A stretch of 64,000 nucleotides of DNA from Porphyromonas sp. oral taxon 275 (GTDB lineage: Bacteria > Bacteroidota > Bacteroidia > Bacteroidales > Porphyromonadaceae), in contig NZ_CP072333.1 of the NCBI RefSeq assembly GCF_018127745.1, positions 868,001 through 932,000 of the forward strand, given 5' to 3'. Position 1 is the stretch's first letter. The number at the start of each line of letters is the position of its first letter. This document shows, one piece after another, positions 10,461 through 18,594 of the stretch. The notes under the pieces are model-generated. The model was given only the letters and a program-made list of their open reading frames with translations, did not search any database and was not told the origin of the DNA. Both the position numbers and the translations under genes were made by a program.

Positions 10461-11327
10461 ATGCCGAAAATCAATGCGAAGCAGGTCCTCACAGACGCTG
10501 CGCTGATCCTCTTCGGATCCTTCTTCCTCGCCGTAGGCTACAGCCTGTTCTTGACGCCAGCGCATATCAGTCCTGGTGGTGTGTATGGTCTGGCTATGGT
10601 GCTGCGCGAGCTCGCCAAGACGCTCTTCGGCCTAGATCTCGGTGTCGGGACGATCGCCCTCTTCTTCAACATTCCTCTCTTCCTGCTCGCGATGCACGGC
10701 CTGGGTAAGTGGTCGGCGGTCAAGACCGTCGTCACCTTCCTTCTCGTCGCCCTCTTCTCTGACCTCATCGAGCTGTGGGCGGCGGGCAAGCCTCTGGTTG
10801 AGGAGCCCATCCTCTGCAGCTTCTACGGCGGCGCCATCCTCGGGATCAGCGTCTGGATGATCTTCCAGGCACAGAGTACCTGTGCGGGCACGGACACGTT
10901 GGCGCGCGTACTCTCACGCATGTTCAATACGAAGGTGGGGACGCTCATCATGATTATTGACTCGCTGATCGTCCTGCTCGGGCTGTGGGTCTTCGAGGAC
11001 TGGAAGGTGCCCCTCTACTCCTGGATCGCTATCTTCATCTACAGTAAGGTCGTCGAGGCACTGCAGCCGCAGAATCCCCACAAGTCAGTCTTCATCATCT
11101 CTGACCGTATGGAGGAGCTCCGTGAGCAGCTCGTCGGACGTATGGGCGTACGTGGGACCTTCCTCCACGGCAAGGGGATGTACACGGGGCAGGAGCGTGA
11201 GGTGCTCTTCATCATCATCCAGCGCAAGAACTTCCAGCCACTCAAGAACCTCGTCCTCGAGCTCGACCCCAAGGCCTTCATCACCACGGCCGACGCCTCC
11301 AACGATACCCTTCCCATCCTCATCTGA
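10461..11327 (+). CDS. YitT family membrane protein
   Basis: 288 residues. The N-terminal two thirds is a membrane domain of about five segments of the YitT (DUF161) type, with the typical LTPAHISPGGVYGLAMVL stretch near residues 33-50. The last 85 residues (SVFIISDRMEELREQL onward) are a cytosolic DUF2179 domain, giving the standard YitT plus DUF2179 architecture. Substrate or role unknown. The cyclophilin gene follows after 11 bases on the same strand, so they are probably cotranscribed. Some out-of-frame reading frames here are shadows. Confidence 0.9.
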   Translation: MPKINAKQVLTDAALILFGSFFLAVGYSLFLTPAHISPGGVYGLAMVLRELAKTLFGLDLGVGTIALFFNIPLFLLAMHGLGKWSAVKTVVTFLLVALFSDLIELWAAGKPLVEEPILCSFYGGAILGISVWMIFQAQSTCAGTDTLARVLSRMFNTKVGTLIMIIDSLIVLLGLWVFEDWKVPLYSWIAIFIYSKVVEALQPQNPHKSVFIISDRMEELREQLVGRMGVRGTFLHGKGMYTGQEREVLFIIIQRKNFQPLKNLVLELDPKAFITTADASNDTLPILI

Positions 11328-11338
11328 TCTCTATCGCT

Positions 11339-12013
11339 ATGCTTCACCGCTGTCTACTCGGCCTCGCGGCCCTGCTCCTCTCTGCTGCCTCGCTCCTAGC
11401 GCAGGCGCGCCCTCAGGTACTTGTCGAGACCTCCAAGGGGCCCTTCATCCTCGAGCTCTTCAATGAGACGCCCATCCATCGGGATAACTTCCTCCGCCTC
11501 GTCGACAGCCGTGCCTACGAGGGTGTGCAGTTCCACCGAGTGATCAAAGACTTCATGATCCAGACGGGGCACCTCGGTACGAAGGGGCTCAATCGTGATG
11601 CTCCGCTGCCTCAGGACTCTACTGAGGGCACGATCGCAGGCGAATTCCATCCCGAGCTTTTCGTCCACGTCCGTGGGGCCCTCGCAGCTGCCCGTCAGCC
11701 CGACGATATCAATCCCGAGATGCGCAGCTCGGCCTGCCAGTTCTACATCGTCACGGGCAAGTACTACACGGACTTCGACCTCAAGGAGCAGGAAGCGGGG
11801 CGGAGCTGGAAGTACAGCGAGGAGCAGAAGAAGCAGTATATGTTTGAGGGCGGAGCTGCCCACCTCGATGGCACCTACACGGTCTTCGGTCGTCTGCTGG
11901 ACGGCTGGGGGACGGTAGACAAGATCCAGCGCCTCGAGACGGACAACGAGGACCGCCCGCTGAAGAACGTCATCATCAAGCGCATGAGTCGCTATACGCC
12001 TAAGGCGAAGTAG
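11339..12013 (+). CDS. Cyclophilin-type peptidyl-prolyl isomerase, exported
   Basis: 224 residues with a cleavable signal (hydrophobic stretch about residues 5-20 ending LLAQA). Catalyses cis-trans isomerisation of prolyl bonds and should act in the periplasm. The cyclophilin core is visible: FHRVIKDFMIQTG near residues 64-76, and the late motif GTYTVFGRLLDGWGTVDKIQ. An insert between these motifs (DFDLKEQEAGRSWKYSEEQK) is seen in Bacteroidota members. Ends before a bidirectional terminator. Confidence 0.93.
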   Translation: MLHRCLLGLAALLLSAASLLAQARPQVLVETSKGPFILELFNETPIHRDNFLRLVDSRAYEGVQFHRVIKDFMIQTGHLGTKGLNRDAPLPQDSTEGTIAGEFHPELFVHVRGALAAARQPDDINPEMRSSACQFYIVTGKYYTDFDLKEQEAGRSWKYSEEQKKQYMFEGGAAHLDGTYTVFGRLLDGWGTVDKIQRLETDNEDRPLKNVIIKRMSRYTPKAK

Positions 12014-12024
12014 GCAAGCAGACA

Positions 12025-12077
12025 AAAGGCGCGGGGGCTGCCAGATCCGATCGAGATCCAGCAGCCCCCGCGCCTTT
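12025..12077. terminator. Bidirectional terminator between cyclophilin and cls
   Basis: 17-bp perfect stem (AAAGGCGCGGGGGCTGC, 12025-12041, against 12061-12077) between convergent genes. It has A's on one side and T's on the other, so it can serve both strands. Confidence 0.8.
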
Positions 12078-12095
12078 GATGTCTATCGGCACAAA

Positions 12096-13523
12096 CTAGA
12101 GGAGCGGTGCGAAGAGACGCATGAAGGACTCGGCGAAGCGCACCCGCCAGCCGCGCTGTGCCCAGCTCTCTGCCTCTAGGCGGAGGCAGGAGCGCTTGTC
12201 CTCCTCGAAGATCTGCCTCAGGCGTCGTGTCATACCCTCGTCGTAGAGGATGCCCGCGATCTCGAAGTTGTGCTCCAGACTACGGAAGTCCATATTGGCC
12301 GAGCCGATCGAGGCGATGCGCTCGTCGATGAGGAGCAGTTTGGAGTGGAGGAAGCCCGCTTGGTAGCGGTAGACTTCGACCCCAGCCTCGAGGAGCTGCG
12401 CGAGGTAGGAGTTGGCCGCGTAGGTCGTCAGTCGAGAGTCCGTACGGTCGGGGATCATCAGCTCGACCTTGACCCCTGCCAGCGCTGCCGTGATGAGCGC
12501 GTTGTTGAGATTCTCCGTCGGGAGGAAGTAGGGGGTCTCGATGGCGATGGAGCGATTGGCGCGGCTGATAAGGTAGATGATGGCCTGCTCGAGGACGTGC
12601 CAGTGGGTGAAGGGGCCGCCCTGGACGAACTGGATGGAGGGCGAATAGGCATTAGCTAGGGCGTTGGGGTCGAAGTAGCGATCCATGTTCACCACCTTGC
12701 GCGAGACAGTGTACCAGTCACTGAGGAAGGAGCTCTGCAGTCCTGCCACCGCTACCCCCGTGATGCGGAAGTGCGTATCACGCCAGCGCCCGAGCTGGTT
12801 CCCCGTGAGGTAGCGCTGGGCAAAGTTCATCCCCCCGACATAGCCGATGGAGCCGTCGATGACGACGATCTTGCGGTGATTGCGGTAGTTCACCGTCGTG
12901 GAGAGTAGAGGGAAGGCTACGCGCATGAAGGCATAGACCTGTATCCCCGCCTCGCGCATACGGCGCCAGTAGCTGCTGGGGACATCGTAGGAGCCGAGGT
13001 GGTCGTAGATGATGCGTATCGTGACGCCCTCCTCGGCCTTGCGGACGAGGAGCTCCGTCAGGCGGTCGAGCACCGTGTCCGCACCGAAGATATAGGCCTG
13101 TAGATGGATGTACTCCTCGGCTCGCTCGAGGTCGACGAAGAGCGCCTCATACATATCATAGCCCCAGGTGTAGACCTCCATGGACTCGAGCTGGAGCAGC
13201 GGGCTGTTGGAGTTGCGCTGTAGCAGCTGTATGATCTGCTGGTGCTCCTCGGTGACCTGGCGACGCTTGAGCAGGTGCTCGGGGAGGGCTAGGCGCTGAG
13301 GGCGCCGCATCAGACGCCGATAGAAGCGCCTGCTGATGCTATGCAGTCGCCGCTGGTCCTGCCCGAAGACGATATAGGCCATGAGGCCGAAGACCGGGAT
13401 CAGCCCCACGATGAAGATCCAGGCGGAGGCCTTCAGTGGGTTGCGGTTCTCGCTCAGGACAGTCGCGATCACCCCGAGGATGGTGAGTATGTAGGCAATC
13501 ACTAGCCAGGCGGAGAGCTCCAT
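12096..13523 (-). CDS. cls: Cardiolipin synthase
   Basis: 475 residues. Phospholipase D superfamily enzyme that joins two phosphatidylglycerols into cardiolipin at the inner membrane. Two N-terminal membrane segments (about 5-22 and 33-52) are followed by two HKD motifs: H216-K218-D223 (HRKIVVID) and H393-K395-D400 (HSKLLLID). Both are intact. Last gene of a run that starts at 16831; the preceding lipoprotein gene ends 9 bases upstream. Confidence 0.95.
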   Translation of the reverse strand: MELSAWLVIAYILTILGVIATVLSENRNPLKASAWIFIVGLIPVFGLMAYIVFGQDQRRLHSISRRFYRRLMRRPQRLALPEHLLKRRQVTEEHQQIIQLLQRNSNSPLLQLESMEVYTWGYDMYEALFVDLERAEEYIHLQAYIFGADTVLDRLTELLVRKAEEGVTIRIIYDHLGSYDVPSSYWRRMREAGIQVYAFMRVAFPLLSTTVNYRNHRKIVVIDGSIGYVGGMNFAQRYLTGNQLGRWRDTHFRITGVAVAGLQSSFLSDWYTVSRKVVNMDRYFDPNALANAYSPSIQFVQGGPFTHWHVLEQAIIYLISRANRSIAIETPYFLPTENLNNALITAALAGVKVELMIPDRTDSRLTTYAANSYLAQLLEAGVEVYRYQAGFLHSKLLLIDERIASIGSANMDFRSLEHNFEIAGILYDEGMTRRLRQIFEEDKRSCLRLEAESWAQRGWRVRFAESFMRLFAPLL

Positions 13524-13532
13524 AGTCCGATA

Positions 13533-13988
13533 CTAATTAGCAATGAGGAGGCGGTAGCGATCCAGCGGGTGCACACGATAGCGCAGTAGGGGGCTACGGG
13601 CTGGGCCTGCAATGGGGGCGCCGAGGCCGCTTAGCAGCTCGTAGCTGCTATGGCAGGAGGGGCAATCGAGCTGCCTGTCTCGCAGCTCGAGGCGTACCAG
13701 CTGCCCCAGCTCGTGGGGGCAGGCCAGGTCGTAGGCGAAGTAGTCCGCTTGGCCCGTGAGGCCGTGGACGACCGCAAGCCCGCGGAGGCCTATGCGGGCG
13801 CTAGCCGTCGGGGGCTCGGTGACTGTGGCGATACCTCCTGGGGAGAGGAGCGGGCGGTAGCGGCTATCCTGCAGCTCGAGGCGACAAGCGACGGAGCCTG
13901 CAGGAGACACCGGTCTATCGGTCTCACTGCAGGCTCCGAGGAGGAGGGCTAGACCGAGGAGGAGGTATCCAGCTCGGAGGGGCTCCAT
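13533..13988 (-). CDS. Rieske-fold lipoprotein
   Basis: 151 residues, lipobox LLLGAC (Cys 20). The C-terminal half resembles a small Rieske [2Fe-2S] domain: C90-P-H92, then C109-P-S-C112-H113 and a SYELLSG...GPARSPLLRY tail like that of Rieske ferredoxins. The second ligand motif is C-x2-C-H rather than C-x2-H, so whether a Rieske cluster, another metal site or no metal is bound cannot be decided from sequence. Lies between an SRPBCC protein gene and cls, 5 bases after the former. Partner and function unknown. Confidence 0.7.
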   Translation of the reverse strand: MEPLRAGYLLLGLALLLGACSETDRPVSPAGSVACRLELQDSRYRPLLSPGGIATVTEPPTASARIGLRGLAVVHGLTGQADYFAYDLACPHELGQLVRLELRDRQLDCPSCHSSYELLSGLGAPIAGPARSPLLRYRVHPLDRYRLLIAN

Positions 13989-13993
13989 GGCGT

Positions 13994-14419
13994 CTAGTAG
14001 TTGTAGGGGATCATCGCCAGCATATCAGCGAGCTTGTCTACGCCTTCCTGTAGCTTGCCACCGATCATCTTCTTGAGGAAGAAGTTGAGGTCGGCGCGTA
14101 GCGTGAGGCGGAGGCGTGTGTCTCCTGGGGCTGGCTCGAGGAGCTGTATCCAGATCGTGAGATCGATCGGGGACTGGTCGGTGGCGAGCTTGATCGTCTC
14201 CTCGGGGCTGCGCTCCACGATACGCAGGACGAGGCGTCCCGCAGCGGGGATGACGAAGGCACAGCTGTCGTTGTCTATAGCCTCGATGCTGATCTTCTCG
14301 CGTGCCTCCTCGGGCAGTCGATCCTGAATGGAGGCGAGGCCCCCGAGGTTGGAGAGGCGATCGTATACACGGCTGCGCGAGGCAGCGATAGTCTTGATAT
14401 TACTTACGTAGTCACTCAT
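13994..14419 (-). CDS. SRPBCC (START/Bet v1-like) protein
   Basis: 141 residues, no signal. The opening ASRSRVYDRLSNLGGL and the strand-rich middle (RLRLTLRADLNFF) fit the polyketide cyclase/SRPBCC fold, a lipid or hydrophobic ligand pocket. This small protein is often found beside pyrE in Bacteroidota, which agrees with its position here 35 bases after pyrE. No ligand can be named. Confidence 0.7.
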   Translation of the reverse strand: MSDYVSNIKTIAASRSRVYDRLSNLGGLASIQDRLPEEAREKISIEAIDNDSCAFVIPAAGRLVLRIVERSPEETIKLATDQSPIDLTIWIQLLEPAPGDTRLRLTLRADLNFFLKKMIGGKLQEGVDKLADMLAMIPYNY

Positions 14420-14454
14420 TGTGGATTCCTATTGATTAGCTACTGACGGCGGGG

Positions 14455-15099
14455 CTAGGGGCGTCCCGTCCACTGGTCGGGGGCCTTACGCCATTCCTTG
14501 AGCAGGGCCTCATCCTCAGGGCTGATGTAGCCTGTGGCCAGTGCCTGAGCGATGACGGCGTCGTAGTGGCTGAGGGTGACCAAGCGAAGGCCTGCTGCGG
14601 CAAAGGCCTCCTCTGCCTGTGGGAAGCCGTGGGTGTAGACGGCTACCATCCCGAGGACTTCGCTGCCTGCACGACGCAGCGCCTCTACGGCCTTGAGGCT
14701 GCTGCCGCCCGTGGAGATCAGATCCTCGATGACGAGTACGCGGCTCGCGGGGGGCAGCTCGCCCTCGATCTGGTTGCCCATGCCGTGATCCTTAGCTGCA
14801 GGACGCACGTAGACGAAGGGCAGCCCCAGGAGGTCTGCCACGAGGGCGCCCTGAGCAATAGCACCCGTAGCTACCCCGGCGATGACCTCGGGCTCGCCGA
14901 ACTCCTCACGGATGGCAGCTGCCAGCTCGGTCTTGATCAGGCTGCGGACCTCGGGGTAGGAGAGGGTGACGCGGTTGTCGCAGTAGATGGGGGACTTCCA
15001 GCCTGAGGCCCAGGTGAAGGGCGCGTCGGGTTGGAGCTTGACGGCCTTGACCTTCAGGAGCGCCTCGGCGATGCGCTGTGCGCGTGATGTCGTATTCAT
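14455..15099 (-). CDS. pyrE: Orotate phosphoribosyltransferase
   Basis: 214 residues. Forms orotidine 5'-phosphate from orotate and PRPP, the fifth step of pyrimidine synthesis. The PRPP-binding loop VLVIEDLISTGGSSL lies at residues 121-135, and the flexible loop with KDHGMGN near 103-109 is present. This is the only other pyrimidine gene in the window besides carAB, and it is not linked to them. Embedded in a seven-gene minus-strand run. Confidence 0.96.
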   Translation of the reverse strand: MNTTSRAQRIAEALLKVKAVKLQPDAPFTWASGWKSPIYCDNRVTLSYPEVRSLIKTELAAAIREEFGEPEVIAGVATGAIAQGALVADLLGLPFVYVRPAAKDHGMGNQIEGELPPASRVLVIEDLISTGGSSLKAVEALRRAGSEVLGMVAVYTHGFPQAEEAFAAAGLRLVTLSHYDAVIAQALATGYISPEDEALLKEWRKAPDQWTGRP

Positions 15100-15138
15100 T
15101 GATCTATATGAGTAGGGTTGGTGTCGTAGTACTTGGTG

Positions 15139-15924
15139 CTAGAGCTCAAGGGTGAAGCGGTCGGCGTCTGCCCAGACGGGGAACTTACGCCGCAGCTCGC
15201 TGAGGGGCTCGTAGCTGAGGCTGCCACAGACCACCTCCTCGGCACCTGCTGCAGCCTCGGCGATGACCTCACCCCTCGGGGTGATGAGGGCGCTGTCCCC
15301 TGTGTAGATGAGTCCCTGTGGGTCGGTGCCGACGCGGTTGACGCCAACGACGTAGCAGAGGTTCTCCATTGCACGGGCTCGTAGCAGCGTCTGCCAGACG
15401 GCGCGGCGGGGCTTCGGCCAGTTGGCCACCACGAGGATGAGGTCGTACTCCTTATCCACGTTGCGGCACCATACGGGGAAGCGCAGGTCATAGCACACCA
15501 GCGGAAGAATGTGCCAGCCTCGATAGCTGAAGATGCAGCGCTCGGTGGCGGGCTGTACGTAGCCGCGCTCTCCACCTGGGGCGAAGAGATGCCGCTTGGG
15601 CTGCAGCTGTACCTGTCCCTCCTCGTCGATGAGGAAGAAGGCATTGTACAGCTGCCCCTCGAGCGCAGTGAGGAGGCTTCCCGCGATGGCCTTGCCGTAG
15701 CGGCGCGCTAGGCTGCTGAGCTCCTCCAGCTGTCGTCCCTCACGATCTGCATAGTCGGCTGCAGTGGCCGAGAAGCCCGTGAGGATGGTTTCGGGGAAGA
15801 CGAGCAGGTCGGCAGTCTCCTGACCTCGGAGCTGCTCCTCGATATAACGGAGGTTGGCCTCGGGCTCATTCCATAGGATGGGGCACTGGACGGCGGCTAC
15901 TCGGAGCTCAGAGCTCGGCTGCAT
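15139..15924 (-). CDS. Carbon-nitrogen hydrolase (omega-amidase/YafV type)
   Basis: 261 residues, cytosolic nitrilase-fold amidase. The catalytic triad is Glu 45 (FPETILTGF), Lys 110 (PKRHLFAPGGE) and Cys 144 (PLVCYDLRFPVW). The Cys motif with CYDLRFP and the order of motifs are those of the omega-amidase branch that cleaves alpha-ketoglutaramate or related amides, but substrate is inferred only from family. Sits 39 bases upstream of pyrE and 17 bases after plsC. Confidence 0.88.
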   Translation of the reverse strand: MQPSSELRVAAVQCPILWNEPEANLRYIEEQLRGQETADLLVFPETILTGFSATAADYADREGRQLEELSSLARRYGKAIAGSLLTALEGQLYNAFFLIDEEGQVQLQPKRHLFAPGGERGYVQPATERCIFSYRGWHILPLVCYDLRFPVWCRNVDKEYDLILVVANWPKPRRAVWQTLLRARAMENLCYVVGVNRVGTDPQGLIYTGDSALITPRGEVIAEAAAGAEEVVCGSLSYEPLSELRRKFPVWADADRFTLEL

Positions 15925-15941
15925 GATGCGGGTGATGGGGC

Positions 15942-16487
15942 TTAGGGGGTGAACTGCTCGGGGTACTTCGCCTGTTCGGCGCTGTAGCGGCTGCGGATGT
16001 AGGCAAGGTCGCGCTCGAGGTCACCCGTAGGATGGAAGACCTCGGTAATGCCTACGACCTTATCCTTATAGTTGATGACCGCGAGCTCTATGGGGAGGCC
16101 TGCAGCCTGTGCTATATGGTAGAAGCCGCTCTTCCACTTCTCGCCTCGCTTACGCGTGCCCTCGGGGGTGATGGCGATGTGCATCTCGCCGCGCTGACGC
16201 AGCAGCTCCTGGATGCGCTCCACGGTCTGGCTGCGCTCCGAGCGGTTGACGGGCACACCACCTAGGGCTCGAAGAATGGGTGAGAGGGGGAAGAAGAACC
16301 AGTCGCTCTTCATCAGGAAGCCCGAGCGTATACCTACAGCCCAGGAGAAGAGTAGACCGATGAAGAAGTCCGCATTACTGGTGTGCGGGGCGACACAGAT
16401 GACGCTGCCTGCAGGATGATCCTGCGGCAAGGCCTCGACCTTCCAGCCGAGGATGCGGAGCAGTGTCTGTGCAAGTTTCTTTCGCAA
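15942..16487 (-). CDS. PlsC-like 1-acylglycerol-3-phosphate acyltransferase
   Basis: 181 residues. Acyltransferase with the H-x4-D catalytic motif HTSNAD at 35-40 and the PEGTR substrate motif at 108-112, plus GGVPVNR at 77-82. It is shorter than typical PlsC (about 240), as in a compact group found in Bacteroidota, so the acyl acceptor could be lysophosphatidate or another lipid. The presence of cls in the same run supports a membrane lipid role. Confidence 0.85.
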   Translation of the reverse strand: MRKKLAQTLLRILGWKVEALPQDHPAGSVICVAPHTSNADFFIGLLFSWAVGIRSGFLMKSDWFFFPLSPILRALGGVPVNRSERSQTVERIQELLRQRGEMHIAITPEGTRKRGEKWKSGFYHIAQAAGLPIELAVINYKDKVVGITEVFHPTGDLERDLAYIRSRYSAEQAKYPEQFTP

Positions 16488-16522
16488 AGTCGTATCGATA
16501 TCTTGTGATGCGGGCTAAGGCC

Positions 16523-16831
16523 TTAGCCCTTGATGCCGTAGATCCCCTCGACGAAGAGGTCAAGGCGATCCGAGAAGTCCGCCACGTGCTGGGCGATGTG
16601 CTGACGCAGCCCACGGTAGTAGGCTCGGATAAGGCGGGGATTGTCCTTACCGTCGGGGTGAGCCACGCGGCGGAGGCTGTCGTCCGTCAGCACCATGATG
16701 TCATCCATCAGTTCCTCCAGCTCCAGCTCCATGCTCTGACCTGTCGCCAGAGAGCGCAGGATGATCGCTTCGTCGAAGAGCTGGGTCACCTCTAGGATGA
16801 TTTCTTTCTTGAGTTGTCGCTTACTAGCCAT
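16523..16831 (-). CDS. Conserved hypothetical protein, 102 residues
   Basis: Not recognised. Start placed at MASKRQLKKEIILEV; the frame is open to 16897 but the added 22 residues look like leader sequence. Predicted to be nearly all helical, acidic in the middle (MELELEELMDD) with no signal or membrane segment. First gene of the run through plsC, nitrilase, pyrE, SRPBCC, Rieske-like and cls; plsC follows after 35 bases. Confidence 0.65.
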   Translation of the reverse strand: MASKRQLKKEIILEVTQLFDEAIILRSLATGQSMELELEELMDDIMVLTDDSLRRVAHPDGKDNPRLIRAYYRGLRQHIAQHVADFSDRLDLFVEGIYGIKG

Positions 16832-16902
16832 AGTCCTTCGAGTGGGCTGGGGGATCAGGAAGCCTAAGGAGAGCTCCCTCGCTTGGCCCCTCGCCACAAG
16901 GT

Positions 16903-16910
16903 CAAAGATA
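16903..16910 (-). promoter_or_regulatory. Promoter -7 box for the 16831-12096 run
   Basis: TATCTTTG on the minus strand, 71 bases before the start at 16831. No clear TTG at the expected spacing. The rest of the gap to 17110 shows one lone palindrome-like unit (16957-16974) and nothing else. Confidence 0.45.
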
Positions 16911-17110
16911 CTAGAAATCCCGCTATTCCCTACCGCAAGGCCTTTGGACGCGGCTCGTGAGGGATAGCTCTAGCACGTCGCGTAGGCTGCGGGGGAGCAC
17001 ATTCCACGGAGCGCTCGAGGGCGCTATCTCCCTAGACTAAGCGCTGATGTCGGTGAGGAAAGAGAGGGATGCCTAAGTATCTTCACGCTAGTGGTGAGCG
17101 GCTTAGACGC

Positions 17111-17878
17111 CTAGAGCGGCTGCTCGCTGGCACGCTGTGTCCAGGGACAGAGTAGCGCCTCGAGGAGGTCGATGAGGACGAAGATGCTAAGCCCAATCAC
17201 GCTCAGCAGGGCGATCCCTGCATACATATCTAAGTAGTCGATGCGCATCCAGGCGTCCGTGATGTAGTAGCCTAGCCCAAGTGTCGTGCCGTAGGTCTCG
17301 GTGACGAAGAGCACAGATATGGCAGTGCCTAGCGCGATGCGCAGGGCGGAGAGAAAGGCGGGCAGTACCGCGGGCAGAAGGATGTGCCGTAGGCGCGCGC
17401 TCCAGCTAGCTCCGAGGCTCTGCAGGAGGGCGAAGTGCTCCACAGGGATCTGCAGGAGGGCATCGCGCATCGTCACCGCCAGCTGGAAGAGGATAATCAG
17501 GACGATCATGATGACTTTGGTCGCCTCGCCGAGCCCAGCTAGGAGCATGACGACGGGCAGTAGAGCCAGCTTCGGAATGGGGTAGGAGAAGTAGATGAAA
17601 GTCGAGAGGCTACGCCCGAAGCGCGGCAGGCTGACCATGCCGAGTGCGAGGAGCCAGCCGAGGAGGCTCGCCAAGGCAATGCCCCAAGCGATGCGCGCAA
17701 GGCTCTGCAGGCTGTGCTCTGCGAGAGCCGTCCAGTCCATCTGCAGCATGTGTCGGTAGACCTGCCAGGGGGCGGGCAGCACCTCGCTGTGGAGTGCTAG
17801 GTAGCCGATGATCCAGAGGACGTGTAGGAGCAGCGCCCCCAAGGCGAGCTGTAGGAGGTGGGATCTAAAGCGTCTCAT
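17111..17878 (-). CDS. ABC importer permease (SsuC/ThiX type)
   Basis: 255 residues, about six membrane segments. Inner-membrane channel for the importer formed with the next two genes. The EAA-type loop is visible in FALLQSLGASWSARLRHILLPAVLPAF near residues 150-180. Start chosen at MRRFRSHLLQ, 14 bases inside the ATPase gene; the longer frame to 17965 adds 29 residues that only shadow the ATPase end. Family members carry nitrate, sulfonates, taurine or thiamine precursors. Confidence 0.88.
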   Translation of the reverse strand: MRRFRSHLLQLALGALLLHVLWIIGYLALHSEVLPAPWQVYRHMLQMDWTALAEHSLQSLARIAWGIALASLLGWLLALGMVSLPRFGRSLSTFIYFSYPIPKLALLPVVMLLAGLGEATKVIMIVLIILFQLAVTMRDALLQIPVEHFALLQSLGASWSARLRHILLPAVLPAFLSALRIALGTAISVLFVTETYGTTLGLGYYITDAWMRIDYLDMYAGIALLSVIGLSIFVLIDLLEALLCPWTQRASEQPL

Positions 17879-18575
17879 AGCTCTGGCGTAGTCGCTGGGT
17901 GAGGAGCTCGAGGCTCGGTGAGCTAAGATCGGCCAGGAGCTGGCTGGGCTGTCCTCCGAAGACAAGGGTGCGCCGAGAGAGCTCCAGCGTTTCCTGAGGA
18001 CTGTGCGTCACGATGAGGGTCGGGGTAGGGTAGGCGTGCCAGAGCTCGAGGAAGAGCTGGCGCGAGCGCTCGGCCGTGGAGATGTCCAGCGCGGAGAAGG
18101 CTTCGTCCAGCAGCAGTAGATCGGGCTGCATGAAGAAGGCTCGGGCTAGGGCGATACGCTGGCGCTGGCCACCGCTGAGCTCCTGTGGATAGCGGTCGAG
18201 GAGCGTACTGAGGCCTAGGATGTCGAGGATGGCGCGCTGCTGCTCGGGCTGGACGAGGCGCTTGCCGAGGGCGGCGGGGAGCTGGAGATTATCGCGCACG
18301 CACTTCCACGGCAGGAGGCCGTACTGCTGCGGGACGAGGGCGATCTGCTGGTGCTGTGGGTCGAGTGGCTGCCCCTTGAGTCGAAGGCTGCCGCTCGTAG
18401 GCGTGAGGATGCCCGCCAGGGTATGCAGGAGGGAGGACTTGCCGCAGCCTGAGGGGCCCATGATGCAGCAGATCTCATCCTCGGCCAGCGACAAAGAAAG
18501 ACCAGAGAGCACCGCGGTTTGCTGGTGCCCTCTGGAGGGGTAGCTGATGCTGAGATCGGTAATCTCTAGTGCCAT
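17865..18575 (-). CDS. ABC importer ATPase (SsuB/TauB/ThiZ type)
   Basis: 236 residues. Walker A GPSGCGKSS at 40-48, signature LSGGQRQR at 133-140, Walker B LLLLDE at 153-158 with AFSALD, and the H-loop VTHSPQETLEL. All motifs intact. It follows the binding-protein gene by 19 bases and overlaps the permease gene, so the three form one importer. The family covers nitrate, sulfonate, taurine and pyrimidine-precursor importers. Confidence 0.92.
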   Translation of the reverse strand: MALEITDLSISYPSRGHQQTAVLSGLSLSLAEDEICCIMGPSGCGKSSLLHTLAGILTPTSGSLRLKGQPLDPQHQQIALVPQQYGLLPWKCVRDNLQLPAALGKRLVQPEQQRAILDILGLSTLLDRYPQELSGGQRQRIALARAFFMQPDLLLLDEAFSALDISTAERSRQLFLELWHAYPTPTLIVTHSPQETLELSRRTLVFGGQPSQLLADLSSPSLELLTQRLRQSYETL

Positions 18576-18594
18576 GTGTCTCGTGGGCGAGTGC

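Noticed and set aside
16957..16974. A single GTGAGG-GATAGC unit in the gap before the 102-residue gene
   Set aside because: Right arm does not match and no neighbours at plus or minus 22 bp; treated as chance or a decayed unit.
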